Shown here: in pieces, positions 9,759 through 18,368 of the stretch | Position numbering within the stretch: position 1 is the stretch's first letter | How the letters are laid out: every line of letters starts with the position of its first letter | Assembly (NCBI GenBank): GCA_038531945.1 | Contig: JBCBBH010000001.1 | Location: 558,001 to 622,000, forward strand | DNA from: CALBPI01 sp038531945 | GTDB taxonomy: Bacteria; Pseudomonadota; Gammaproteobacteria; Steroidobacterales; Woeseiaceae | Direction of reading: 5' to 3' | DNA length: 64,000 nt | The notes under the pieces: model-generated | Database searches by the model: none | What the model was told of the DNA's origin: nothing | The model's input: the letters and a program-made list of their open reading frames with translations, nothing else | Made by a program: the position numbers and the translations under genes

Positions 9759-10148
9759 GTGAACCAATCTCGACCGATCGCTTTGTTACTTTTGTCCGTA
9801 GTAGGAATGCTCGCGCTCATTGTCTTCGAAATCATGCGCGGCATGATCGGCGCTGAAGCTACCGAGATGATGATTCCGCTTGTCATAATGGTATGTATTG
9901 CTTGCAGCCCGGTCATTCTGCTCACAGCGTTCAGCGCGCGATGGGCCTATTGGAGCGCGATGGTGGTTGCGGCTTTGCTGAGCGCATTCCATGCATTACA
10001 CCTTGTCGAGCACGCCGTGGGTGGCGACTACGCAATATTGGCGTTGATCGTCGTGGCAATGCTGATACCGACGGCGTCCGCGACCTACTTGCTCTGGAAC
10101 GGGCGTTCAGAGTCACCAGGGCACGCCACACTGCTAGCCGCGTCGTAA
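9759..10148 (+). CDS. Small four-helix membrane protein of the iron cassette
   Basis: A 129-residue, highly hydrophobic protein with about four membrane helices. I do not recognise a family. It lies 12 bases upstream of the DUF3649 gene on the same strand, behind the palindromic Fur-like site, so it is probably an iron-regulated member of the PepSY-TM operon. The single short basic tail gives no catalytic clues. An AGTGAACC-type ribosome site is weak. Confidence 0.65.
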   Translation: MNQSRPIALLLLSVVGMLALIVFEIMRGMIGAEATEMMIPLVIMVCIACSPVILLTAFSARWAYWSAMVVAALLSAFHALHLVEHAVGGDYAILALIVVAMLIPTASATYLLWNGRSESPGHATLLAAS

Positions 10149-10160
10149 CGTCCACGAGCG

Positions 10161-10460
10161 ATGGTTTCTGCAACCGCTAAAGTCAGTCGCTGGCACGTAG
10201 CATCGCGTGTTTTCGCTGCGACCATTCCAGCGTTTGTCTTGGCAAATACAACCGGTATTTTTTTGGCACTGGTATCGCCAGCAGCTCAATTCCCGGCGAT
10301 CGCATTTTCTCTGGTCAGCAGTTTCGCAATCTACACCGCAATCATTATGTGGATCTTCAGTGTCAAACGGTTGCGTACCGTGTGGCTTGGGTTGTTGGGT
10401 GGCATTGCGTTCACTTCCGGTGGAGCGTGGCTGGCGTATGTCTTGGGAGGTGGCGCATGA
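10161..10460 (+). CDS. DUF3649-like membrane protein
   Basis: A 99-residue membrane protein with about three helices and a short basic loop (FSVKRLRT). Size, topology and placement directly before a PepSY-TM gene fit DUF3649, a family associated with iron-regulated siderophore operons. The stop overlaps the PepSY-TM start (ATGA at 10457-10460), implying translational coupling. Its molecular role is not established; it may be a small subunit of the reductase complex. Confidence 0.7.
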   Translation: MVSATAKVSRWHVASRVFAATIPAFVLANTTGIFLALVSPAAQFPAIAFSLVSSFAIYTAIIMWIFSVKRLRTVWLGLLGGIAFTSGGAWLAYVLGGGA

Positions 10461-12034
10461 TCGGTTCATTCCGTCAATCGATGACCTGGTTGCACACATG
10501 GTCAGGATTAGTGTTCTGCTGGATCCTGTACTTCATGTTCGTAACCGGCACGCTCGGCTACTTCGATACTGAAATCGATCACTGGATGAAGCCGGAACTT
10601 TCGAATACGGCTACCTATTCGTCTGAAGAGCGCGTCACTACCGCCGTCAACCATTTAAAGGAAAACGCGCAAGGTGCGGAGCGTTGGTTCATCAATTTCG
10701 GCGGCACGCGAGAGGAGCCGCACCTTCGCGTGTTCTGGCGGACCCCGGCGGAAGGCGATGACGCGCGACCCGAAAACAACAACGTAATGTTGGATGTTGC
10801 TTCCGGCAATCCAATCGATGATGTAGCGCGCGATACCGGTGGCGGACAATTGCTCTACCGGATGCACTACATTCTGCATTACATAGATCGAAATATCGCA
10901 TTCAGGCTGGTGGGTATCATCACCTTGTTGATGTTCGTCGGAATGATCTCCGGCATCGTCGCTCACAAAAATATCTTCAAGGACATTTTCACCTTCCGCC
11001 CGAAGAAGGGACAACGGTCTTGGCTGGATTTACACAATTTACTGAGCGTGTCTTCGTTGCCGTTTCAGCTAATGATTACCTATAGTGGACTACTCTTCGT
11101 CACCGCGCTTTGGATGCCGCTCATTGCTGTTGGCAGTCTCGGTTTTGACACGAAAAAAGCCGGTGAACTACTGAATTTCACTAACGTCGAGGTCGAGGCG
11201 TCAGGTAATCCGGCACCGCTGGCAGATCTTTCCGCGATGGTTGCAGATGCGGAAGCGGAATGGGGCGTCGGCAGCGTTGTGCGAGTCAATATTCAACGTC
11301 CGCTTGATGCTAATGGGCGCGTGGTGATTACGCCTTCAGGCAATATCGGTGCGTTACCTCAAACCCGAGTCTACGATGCAACGACGGGCGAGTATCTCGA
11401 GAGCCTCGTAGTTCCGGATTCAGGTGCGTTGACTTTTGCTTCCGCGATGATTGGTTTGCATGAAGGGTTGTTTGCAGGTCCCGTGCTGCGCTGGCTGTAT
11501 TTCCTGTCGGGTCTTTTGGGGACTGCGATGGTCGCAACCGGCGCGATTTACTGGACAGCGAAACGACGAAAGGAAGCCGCCGACGAACAACAATCCAGAG
11601 GTTTCGGTTTTGTTGAGGTCATGAACATCGGAACGATAATGGGCGTACTCGTCGGAGTCGCGGCGTTCTTTTGGGCTAACCGTTTGCTTCCAATAGAAAT
11701 GACGGACCGCACGGAATGGGAAGCCCATATCATGTTCATTGCCTGGGGCTTGTGCCTGATTTATCCATTGATTCGTGGGCGAAGCGTCGCATGGCGTGAC
11801 CTGACTTGGTTGGCAGCGATTCTTTTCGCCGCGATCCCGGTCTTGAATGTGTTGACGACCAACGTTGGGTTGTTCGCTAGCATACCGGCGGGCGACTGGA
11901 TTATGGCTGGCTTTGACCTCACCGCGCTCGGATTCGGCATCACGCTGGCATTTGCCGCGATCTACATGACTCGAAAACGCGCGGCAGCGCCAATGCGTGT
12001 TGAGACGATCGCGGCTGAACCCACACCATCGTGA
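10457..12034 (+). CDS. PepSY-associated TM protein, putative ferric-siderophore reductase
   Basis: A 525-residue inner-membrane protein. The start at 10457 was chosen because it overlaps the preceding stop and gives the family N-terminus MIGSFRQSMTWLHTWSGLVF; an open frame reaching back to 10349 lies inside DUF3649. The first helix carries HTWSG, a periplasmic region follows, then a histidine-bearing helix (LYRMHYILHYIDRN) typical of haem-coordinating PepSY-TM proteins, further helices, a large periplasmic PepSY-like segment (about residues 240-340), and the IGLHEGLFAGPVLRWLYFLSGLLG helix. Proteins of this type are proposed to reduce siderophore-bound Fe(III). That activity is inferred from family and context. 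Confidence 0.88.
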   Translation: MIGSFRQSMTWLHTWSGLVFCWILYFMFVTGTLGYFDTEIDHWMKPELSNTATYSSEERVTTAVNHLKENAQGAERWFINFGGTREEPHLRVFWRTPAEGDDARPENNNVMLDVASGNPIDDVARDTGGGQLLYRMHYILHYIDRNIAFRLVGIITLLMFVGMISGIVAHKNIFKDIFTFRPKKGQRSWLDLHNLLSVSSLPFQLMITYSGLLFVTALWMPLIAVGSLGFDTKKAGELLNFTNVEVEASGNPAPLADLSAMVADAEAEWGVGSVVRVNIQRPLDANGRVVITPSGNIGALPQTRVYDATTGEYLESLVVPDSGALTFASAMIGLHEGLFAGPVLRWLYFLSGLLGTAMVATGAIYWTAKRRKEAADEQQSRGFGFVEVMNIGTIMGVLVGVAAFFWANRLLPIEMTDRTEWEAHIMFIAWGLCLIYPLIRGRSVAWRDLTWLAAILFAAIPVLNVLTTNVGLFASIPAGDWIMAGFDLTALGFGITLAFAAIYMTRKRAAAPMRVETIAAEPTPS

Positions 12035-12315
12035 TCGTCGGATTGTTGATCACTCTCGTGGCATCCGGCCTGGTCAGCCTGTCGATGAATCGACACTACC
12101 GCCAGGTATTTCCCAATGATTCCCTCAGTGACCACAAAAAATACTCACTCCGAGCGTCTGGCTACGCGGGTTGGGTATTGGGACTCGCCGCCTGCGTGAT
12201 AGCGAATGGCGTTGGACTTGGTTTGGTGTGGTTTACAGCGTTTCTCAATGTTTCGGTGTTTGGCGTTGCGATGCTGTTTGCTGCTCGAGGCCGACCTTCA
12301 CGACGGACGACTTAG
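12031..12315 (+). CDS. DUF3325-like small membrane protein
   Basis: A 94-residue hydrophobic protein starting at GTG 12031, overlapping the PepSY-TM stop by 4 bases (GTGA). Three hydrophobic helices with a hydrophilic loop (NRHYRQVFPNDSLSDHKKYSLR) after the first fit DUF3325, the usual last gene of these iron cassettes. It is the counterpart of the protein at 515-838. Function is unknown. Confidence 0.7.
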   Translation: MIVGLLITLVASGLVSLSMNRHYRQVFPNDSLSDHKKYSLRASGYAGWVLGLAACVIANGVGLGLVWFTAFLNVSVFGVAMLFAARGRPSRRTT

Positions 12316-12436
12316 ATCCGACGTTTCAGTGCAGCAGCGAAGAGACTACGAGAAATGAGCGAGCGATCGATCATCGCCAGAGTCTTCGCGGATCGCTATT
12401 CATGCAGCCAGCTCGGTGATTTTGTATCGTCGGCCT

Positions 12437-13177
12437 ATGGGGCTACGAATCTTGTCGTGCAATTTGCGTTCTGGAAGAGCCAGCGAATCCGCATTGGTAG
12501 ATCTGATTCGTACCGAATCGGTCGACGTCGTTTGTGCGCAAGAGCTGTCGGTCGGATTAGCTGAGACGATCGCGGCGGAGCTGCCGTATGGCGACCTTAC
12601 CCACGAGCAAGTCCACAGAGGTAATGGCACGGCCTGCCGGTTCCCCGTCGACGTATCTCGAATATCGATGCCGAAGCGCGATGGCTGGATTGTTCGGCTC
12701 TCTCCAGAACACTGGCAGGTGCTGTCGGTTTCGATCGAAATCGTGAACGTGCACATCTCCGGCCCACATACGTGGCCGTACTTCCCCCATCCAGTACGCC
12801 GCAAGAGACAGTTGCAGGCGTTGCTGAGCAATCACGAACGTAAAAGAGACACGCCGCATGCAGTTTTCGGTGACTTTAATGCCTCGCCAATATGGCCGGC
12901 CTACCAACGAATGCTGTCGCGCTACGTCGACGGAGTAACCGGCGCCGCAGATACCCAACCGATCCGAACTTGGCCGTACCTGCCAAAGTTAGGCGTTCGC
13001 GGTTTGCTCAGAATCGATCACTGCTTTCTTTGGCAGCTCACGGCGGAGAATATCCGGGCCGTTGAGATTCCCGGGTCGGATCATCTGGGGCTGATGGTCG
13101 ACATCCGTGTTCCGGCCAAACCCGGTCATCAAAATCGCTCAGCGACATTGAGTGCTCTGCCGAGTACAAACATGTAA
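12437..13177 (+). CDS. Endonuclease/exonuclease/phosphatase-fold hydrolase
   Basis: A member of the EEP superfamily of metal-dependent phosphoesterases. Numbered from ATG 12437, catalytic signatures are in order: N9 (SCNLRSG), E36 (CAQEL), H106, GDFN at 145-148, RIDH with D194 and H195, and GSDH with D215 and H216. All core residues look intact, so an active DNase, sphingomyelinase or phosphodiesterase is possible; the substrate cannot be told. No signal peptide is seen. Translation could instead start at GTG 12416, adding 7 residues. Its last 49 bases overlap the convergent JmjC-like gene. Confidence 0.85.
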   Translation: MGLRILSCNLRSGRASESALVDLIRTESVDVVCAQELSVGLAETIAAELPYGDLTHEQVHRGNGTACRFPVDVSRISMPKRDGWIVRLSPEHWQVLSVSIEIVNVHISGPHTWPYFPHPVRRKRQLQALLSNHERKRDTPHAVFGDFNASPIWPAYQRMLSRYVDGVTGAADTQPIRTWPYLPKLGVRGLLRIDHCFLWQLTAENIRAVEIPGSDHLGLMVDIRVPAKPGHQNRSATLSALPSTNM

Positions 13178-14028
13178 CTCTTGAAGAGCGCAATCTTGAG
13201 TTTGGATACACCTTGCGACGTGTATTCGCGCGCGTACCATCGGTAGCGCTTGGTCCAGTTGCCTCGATCCAGAGAACTTTCCGCCACTGAGATGCTTGTT
13301 TCGGTCATTTGCGTCGCATGCCACCAACCGCCAGGCAAAAACAGCGTTTCACCTTCCTTTAGCGTAAATCGAATCGGTGTCGCCTTCGCGAGATCGGGGT
13401 ACTCGTCAGGGTCGTAGTTATTGATATCCGGAATACGCGAAGAACTCTCGTAGTCAGGACTGGGATAAACGTATTTCGAGTCGGCCGGAGAGAAAACAAG
13501 GAAATCCTTGTCACCATAGATTTGCGAGATAAAAACGTTCAGATACGAGTAATCCCAATGCAGCATGCCAAATCTGCTGCCCTTGTCGCCGATGAACAGC
13601 GCTCGCTTGCCGTCTTCCAGTCTCATCGATCTCGGCAAGAGCCGACGCGCCAACCGGTTCTGCGCTGCAATGGGCAGCTCGCGGACATCAGATTGCAATG
13701 TCTTCGACAAGGATCGCAATTTGACCTGGTTGAGATACGGGCGCGGCTCTGAGCCTGACTTTAAAGTGTCGATAAACTCTCTGATCGACCACTCTTTGTT
13801 CGTTTTGATCGCCGACTTGTGCGCGTAGGGTTGGCGAAACACGACACGTTCATCACCAAAATTTTCTGCGATCGACTCGAGCGTCCAGTGCCCATAAGCC
13901 GGCCAGTCATCGATAGCGCCGGCGACAATAACCGGCACATTCCTGGCCGAATATTGTTTGCGGAACTCGCGTTCACTGATGTTCTCAACGCGCTCAATCT
14001 GCAAAACAGGCTCCCCGCGCAAATTCAT
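13129..14028 (-). CDS. JmjC/cupin_8-type 2-oxoglutarate Fe(II) dioxygenase
   Basis: A 299-residue cupin-like/JmjC protein. The N-terminal segment (ERVENISEREFRKQY, VPVIVAGAIDDWPA) is typical of this family. The iron triad is visible: H157 and D159 (LHWDYS) and H237 (GGWWHATQ). The family includes protein hydroxylases acting on ribosomal proteins and RNA-modifying enzymes; here the substrate is unknown. It converges on and overlaps the EEP gene by 49 bases, and is divergent from a second cupin-type protein at 14290. Confidence 0.85.
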   Translation of the reverse strand: MNLRGEPVLQIERVENISEREFRKQYSARNVPVIVAGAIDDWPAYGHWTLESIAENFGDERVVFRQPYAHKSAIKTNKEWSIREFIDTLKSGSEPRPYLNQVKLRSLSKTLQSDVRELPIAAQNRLARRLLPRSMRLEDGKRALFIGDKGSRFGMLHWDYSYLNVFISQIYGDKDFLVFSPADSKYVYPSPDYESSSRIPDINNYDPDEYPDLAKATPIRFTLKEGETLFLPGGWWHATQMTETSISVAESSLDRGNWTKRYRWYAREYTSQGVSKLKIALFKSYMFVLGRALNVAERF

Positions 14029-14289
14029 TCATTGTTCTTCTTGAAGTCACCCGATCGTGTGCGGGTATCGCGCGTGTTTAAGAGTATTTTGCATTCACTC
14101 CCAAAACAACAAACGATATCTGTAGTGGGTGCTTGTGTATCGAAATCGCCCACATACGTCGCATTGAATCCGGGTTATGTTGATTGGCCTTCGAAGCGGC
14201 CACGACCTCAAGGTCAGGATTCCCGTACTATTGGGCGTCGGGACACAAACAAAGATGGTCGATCCAAGCATTGAGGCCACTACGCACCC
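14029..14289. promoter_or_regulatory. Divergent intergenic region between two cupin-like genes
   Basis: 261 bases separate the starts of the two divergent JmjC/cupin-like genes. It must hold promoters for both, but no strong sigma-70 pair or recognisable operator stands out. Confidence 0.35.
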
Positions 14290-15183
14290 ATGAATCAGCA
14301 CACCGTTTCCGCCGACGCTTTTGATGTTGCGCGAGTCTCTCGACTCAAGCACAGCTTTGACCAGCACCCTGAGCTCACATTGGAGGCGCTTCGCGATCTT
14401 GCTTTGCGCTTAAACGCGCGCAACGAAGGGCATGTGAAGTTCATCGATCCCGATGCTAACGTTGATTCCGCTTTCATCCTGGAAACCAAGAGCCACGATG
14501 GCCGATCTATCGACGACGTTTTCGACTCAATCGATACGCCAGGAACATGGCTCGCGATCTATCAGGCGCAGGATGACCCAAAATTCAAGACAGTTGTGGA
14601 TGCCGTTATCAACTCCGCGGCCGCGCTGTTGAGTGGGCGGGAGGCGGAGATCTTTGATGTCGATGCGTACATCTTTATCTCCAAAGCGCCGAGTGTGACG
14701 CCGTTTCACATCGATCGCGAAAACAACTTTCTTTTGCAGATTCGAGGCAACAAGAGAATGTCGGTCTGGGACCCACAGGATCGCAAAGCGGTATCTGCGG
14801 CAGGTGTCGAAAACTGGATCGTCAAGCAAACATTGCAAGATGTCGAGTTCACCGAAGACAAACTCCAGCATGCAGTGATCGATGGCGAACTCGGCCCTGG
14901 TGAAGGCGTGTTTATGCCGTCGACCGCGCCCCATATGACGCGCACGGAGGACGAATCCAGCGATGCTGACGTGTCTGTCACGGTTGGTTTCGTGTTCTAT
15001 ACCAAGGCGACGCAGCGTCGCGCGAATATCCTCGCGTTCAACACGATTCTACGTTTTCTGGGTATCACACCAAATCCGCCTCGCGAGCATGGATTGATGG
15101 ACAGTGTGAAATTCGCGCTTGGTTTCGTTGCGATCCGCCTGATGAATCTTGTTGGGTATTTGGAACGCCCTAGAGGGTTTTAG
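14290..15183 (+). CDS. Cupin-like JmjC-type protein
   Basis: A 297-residue protein of the JmjC/cupin-like group. The probable iron ligands are H140 and D142 (TPFHIDREN) and H215 (TAPHMTR), with a candidate 2-oxoglutarate-binding Lys at 155 (RGNKRMSVW). The N-terminal half (EGHVKFIDPD, DTPGTWLAIYQAQDDPKF) resembles proteins that place a helical dimerisation region before the cupin. The C-terminal 60 residues are helical and basic. It is divergent from the gene at 13129-14028, with which it shares fold but little obvious sequence. Substrate unknown; hydroxylation is inferred from the intact metal triad. Confidence 0.8.
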   Translation: MNQHTVSADAFDVARVSRLKHSFDQHPELTLEALRDLALRLNARNEGHVKFIDPDANVDSAFILETKSHDGRSIDDVFDSIDTPGTWLAIYQAQDDPKFKTVVDAVINSAAALLSGREAEIFDVDAYIFISKAPSVTPFHIDRENNFLLQIRGNKRMSVWDPQDRKAVSAAGVENWIVKQTLQDVEFTEDKLQHAVIDGELGPGEGVFMPSTAPHMTRTEDESSDADVSVTVGFVFYTKATQRRANILAFNTILRFLGITPNPPREHGLMDSVKFALGFVAIRLMNLVGYLERPRGF

Positions 15184-15230
15184 CTCCAATGGCGCTCTGG
15201 CCGCAGCAGTCACAGCGTCGGAAGCTCAGA

Positions 15231-16016
15231 ATGTTGTCTCGCTTTTTGTTGTGTGGCATCGCAGGGTTCTCTCTCGCCTGCAAAGGGCCCGACGTGAACA
15301 CAGACTCTGCGTGGGAGCCAGGGATGCCGCAGCTGGGCGCTCACGATATTGTGTTCCAGCGCATTCCAGACCGCCTCTCGAAAGTTGCGACGCAACCGTT
15401 ACCAATCAACAGTGGCAGCACACTTGTGGCTGCGGTTGGCCGCGGTCAACTTGGCGCATTCGAACCGCCCACAATGGGCGTGACGGGTGCGCTTTTCGAT
15501 CGGGTCGGCGAAGTCCGCGCTTACGACCGATGGCCGACATCGGGCACAGCGCTTTACACATTCGTAAACATGAACGACGCACAGTCGAGCGAGGTGATTG
15601 GGACCTCGCCGCCCAAGGACGAGATGACACTTGCCGTTGCTGAGGTTCGAAATGGCGAAGTTGTGGATGTTTCCTGGAGTCAAGAAATCGTTGATTTACC
15701 TCGATGGAAGCGTTGGCTTTTCGGAGCACCGTCCGTGACGAGTGGCAGCGTTGCCACAAAAGGTCCGGCCATGTTGCTCGCAGTCTGGTGGGGAGATGCC
15801 AGCGGGGCGACGTCGCATACCGTCTCACCCAGCGATGGCTTTGAGGTCATCGATTCGGTGCTCGAAGCGGGCCGCCTCGTGCAATGCGCCGTCGCGGTTC
15901 GGTATGTCAAAGAGCCTGGAACTTATGACGTGACCTGGACCGCTTCTCCTGCGCAAGGCGCACAGCTTTGGCTGATTGCGCTGGAGGCGCACAACGCGCC
16001 GGACTCGAGTCGCTAA
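15231..16016 (+). CDS. Probable lipoprotein of unknown function
   Basis: Starting from ATG 15231, a short hydrophobic N-terminus ends in FSLAC (Cys17), a weak lipobox, so outer- or inner-membrane lipidation is possible. An upstream ATG at 15189 would add 14 residues. The remaining ~245 residues are soluble, beta-rich and Trp-rich, with no motif I recognise. It follows the cupin gene closely on the same strand (47 bases), which may mean co-transcription. Confidence 0.6.
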   Translation: MLSRFLLCGIAGFSLACKGPDVNTDSAWEPGMPQLGAHDIVFQRIPDRLSKVATQPLPINSGSTLVAAVGRGQLGAFEPPTMGVTGALFDRVGEVRAYDRWPTSGTALYTFVNMNDAQSSEVIGTSPPKDEMTLAVAEVRNGEVVDVSWSQEIVDLPRWKRWLFGAPSVTSGSVATKGPAMLLAVWWGDASGATSHTVSPSDGFEVIDSVLEAGRLVQCAVAVRYVKEPGTYDVTWTASPAQGAQLWLIALEAHNAPDSSR

Positions 16017-16294
16017 CGTCCGAAACCTGGGCGGCACCAAATGATCACTAACCGATTTGATCAGGCTGTCGGAACAAGGCAAGGCAAAACGAGTTTCCAG
16101 TGTCTTAGCCGACACCGAGTCTTGTCGCCGTTTGGATTCGCGAGTTGCAGGAGCTTGGCGCTTACCGGACGCATAGCACGGGAATCATCTTCATGCATTC
16201 TGGTCCGATTCGTAGTAACCCGGTACTTAACGAGTCGGCTAGTCGCTCGACATCCGGTTGGCGTGCCGTTTGAGTACAACTTGAGGACAGGGAG
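16017..16294. other. Intergenic stretch with nothing recognised
   Basis: 278 bases between two orphan exported proteins. Only chance ORFs are present. An AGGGAGATG ribosome site for the next gene is at the right end. Confidence 0.4.
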
Positions 16295-16996
16295 ATGACA
16301 ATGGGCAAACTATGGACGCTGGTGGTGATGGCAACTTTCCTCTTTTGCGCTACCAACTCGATTGCCACGACGTGGGGATCGACTACCGTTCAAGATCCTC
16401 TAACTGGTGATCAGTGCGAGGTCAAGGAGCCAGCAAGCTATGGATCGTATATCTATAGCTGGCCGTCAAAATATGACGGTGTGTATTGGCCATTCACTGA
16501 TGAGAACTGGTTGTGGGAATGTGAAGACTCGGGATACATCAGTTTCGGTGATGACTTTTCGGATCTAACCGACGATGAGATATCGCGGATTCGAAAGCAC
16601 CTGTCAAAAGCGTCGTCGCAACGCGGCAGTGATCTCAAGCGTTTAGAGGCCATGTATCGATTGCGGGACAAAGACGATAAGTTCTGGGCATGGTTCTACA
16701 GGGTTAAAGCGGTGATTCTGACGCAGGATGCCAATGCGGCAAGATACGAAGCGTTGCAACTCATGGAGGCGTCCGTTGAAACGATGGAGCCTGGTTTCGA
16801 CTTGATACAAACCTACTACTTGATCGGTGAGTATCATCGAATCTTCGGCAAGATAGACAAAGCGAAAACCTACTTTTCGAAAGCGAGGTCCGTCGAGTGG
16901 CAAGATGATGAAGGAAATGCGCAGACTGGCAGTGAGTACATCAACAAACTCATTGATGAGCGGGTTACCATGTTCCCGGTCTCGCCATCTCCGTGA
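16295..16996 (+). CDS. Exported protein with a TPR-like C-terminus
   Basis: A 233-residue protein with a signal peptide (residues 1-25, cleavage near SIA-TT). After a Trp- and Tyr-rich N-terminal part containing a CysX18+ acidic segment, the C-terminal half is helical. LIGEYHRIFGKIDKAKTYFSKA (about residues 180-200) reads as one tetratricopeptide-like helix pair. The layout is reminiscent of DUF2225 proteins, but I cannot assign it. It is followed 15 bases later by another orphan gene, so they are probably co-transcribed. Confidence 0.6.
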   Translation: MTMGKLWTLVVMATFLFCATNSIATTWGSTTVQDPLTGDQCEVKEPASYGSYIYSWPSKYDGVYWPFTDENWLWECEDSGYISFGDDFSDLTDDEISRIRKHLSKASSQRGSDLKRLEAMYRLRDKDDKFWAWFYRVKAVILTQDANAARYEALQLMEASVETMEPGFDLIQTYYLIGEYHRIFGKIDKAKTYFSKARSVEWQDDEGNAQTGSEYINKLIDERVTMFPVSPSP

Positions 16997-17011
16997 AGTC
17001 GTGATGAAGCC

Positions 17012-17641
17012 ATGAAGAATGAGGACTCCGAAACGATCAAACCGGAGAGCGAAGGCGCTCGCTCCCTGTTCCGCGCTGAGCAATACATTATTCGCCTGAC
17101 GTTCTGGCAGACGGTGCTGTCAGTTGTCGGAGTGATCATTGCAATACTCGCGCTGTACGCGGCGCTGAATGAATCCGCAGCGGTTCGTCAGCAAACCGAA
17201 GCGGCAGTTTGGCCATTCATCCAACTGACGATTGAAAACTACGACACTGGAGGCGCCGCTGGATTCTCGTTTGCCCTCACCAACGCGGGGGTCGGCCCCG
17301 CGCGGATGCATAATGTCCGTGTCGCGGTTGATGATGTAGTGGTCCGAGACTGGACCGAACTTGTCGCGATCGTTGACGGTGACCCCAATGCCGCTGTCAA
17401 TCGCAACTACATCAGCAAACGTGTATTGCGTCCCGACGCGAGCGTCGTTGTGTTCGGCACCACAGATACCGCGCTCGCCAGAAAACTGGTGCACGCATTC
17501 AACAAACCAAGAGGCGCACTGACTTTCTGTTATTGCTCGATTTTCGATCAGTGTTGGCTCGCGGACAGTAGGAAAGATCTGCAAGCGCCGGAACAGGTTC
17601 AGGAATGCCCGGACTTTGGTGATGAAACGTACATCAACTAA
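17012..17641 (+). CDS. Single-helix membrane-anchored protein, unknown
   Basis: A 209-residue protein with a 30-residue acidic cytoplasmic N-terminus and one membrane helix (about residues 35-57, VLSVVGVIIAILALYAAL). An exposed C-terminal domain has an immunoglobulin-like beta pattern (WPFIQLTIENYD, FSFALTNAGVGPARMHNVRV). Such anchored domains with a GVGPA motif are common in uncharacterised bacterial membrane proteins. Several cysteines near the C-terminus (FCYCSIFDQCW, ECPDF) could form disulfides. Function unknown. Confidence 0.6.
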   Translation: MKNEDSETIKPESEGARSLFRAEQYIIRLTFWQTVLSVVGVIIAILALYAALNESAAVRQQTEAAVWPFIQLTIENYDTGGAAGFSFALTNAGVGPARMHNVRVAVDDVVVRDWTELVAIVDGDPNAAVNRNYISKRVLRPDASVVVFGTTDTALARKLVHAFNKPRGALTFCYCSIFDQCWLADSRKDLQAPEQVQECPDFGDETYIN

Positions 17642-17669
17642 GCGCCGGTCTGATAGGCGCAGATACACG

Positions 17670-18263
17670 ATGTTTGCGGATAGATCGCTTCCATTAATCG
17701 TTCTGACGCTCTTACTCTCGAGCTGCGCCACAATCGATGAGTTTCCGGTGCTAGACGACGCTGAGACGAACTATCTTGTGGTAGCGGGTCATTTTATCGG
17801 TGCTCGGTATCTTCCCTATCCCCCGGAATGTTCGTCGGGTGAATACATTTGTCTGGACGCACCGCCGATGGCGTTGCGGTTCGCCGTGGACGCTACTTTG
17901 TACGGCTCACGGCCACCAATGCAGCTCGTGACCTTTACGACAAGGCATGCCGGAAAAGAGGGGCTCGACTTTGGGCCAGAACACCCTTATCTGCTGCTGC
18001 TGAAGACCGACGGCAGGCACTTCGTCACGCCACGTTATAGCTTTAAGCGCCTCGGGTGGGATGTCCGCGATCGTGCCGCTCTACCGTTAAAAACTGCGCA
18101 CCGACCGATCCGGTGGTTGCCTTGCGACGTGAATCACCTGGTGCAGGAAATTCGGTTCCAACATTCTGAATCCGGGATTCGCGAGGGTCTGTTCCTCGAT
18201 GACATCAAGCGTGCGTTGAGCAATCAAAGCGAGGCGCAAATCGCCGCAGGGCGTACGACATGA
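17670..18263 (+). CDS. Lipoprotein of unknown function
   Basis: Starting at ATG 17670, the N-terminus SLPLIVLTLLLSSC gives a good lipobox with Cys19. An upstream GTG at 17616 would add a basic stretch and overlap the previous gene. The mature ~177 residues contain no family motif I recognise. Segments such as PHPYLLLLKTDG and RYSFKRLGWDV suggest a small beta-sandwich. It is the third in a row of co-directional orphan exported proteins. Confidence 0.6.
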   Translation: MFADRSLPLIVLTLLLSSCATIDEFPVLDDAETNYLVVAGHFIGARYLPYPPECSSGEYICLDAPPMALRFAVDATLYGSRPPMQLVTFTTRHAGKEGLDFGPEHPYLLLLKTDGRHFVTPRYSFKRLGWDVRDRAALPLKTAHRPIRWLPCDVNHLVQEIRFQHSESGIREGLFLDDIKRALSNQSEAQIAAGRTT

Positions 18264-18368
18264 CATGCACCTTCATCTCGTTCTCGGTAGCCGTTATGGG
18301 TAAGACTGCGATCGCTTTCAACGGCCCTTGAGCGACGCCAGTTGTGACAATGCTGTGATGAAAAAGCG

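Noticed and set aside
10349..10456. Longer N-terminus for the PepSY-TM protein
   Set aside because: This segment lies within DUF3649 in another frame; ATG 10457 gives the family N-terminus and the usual 4-base overlap.
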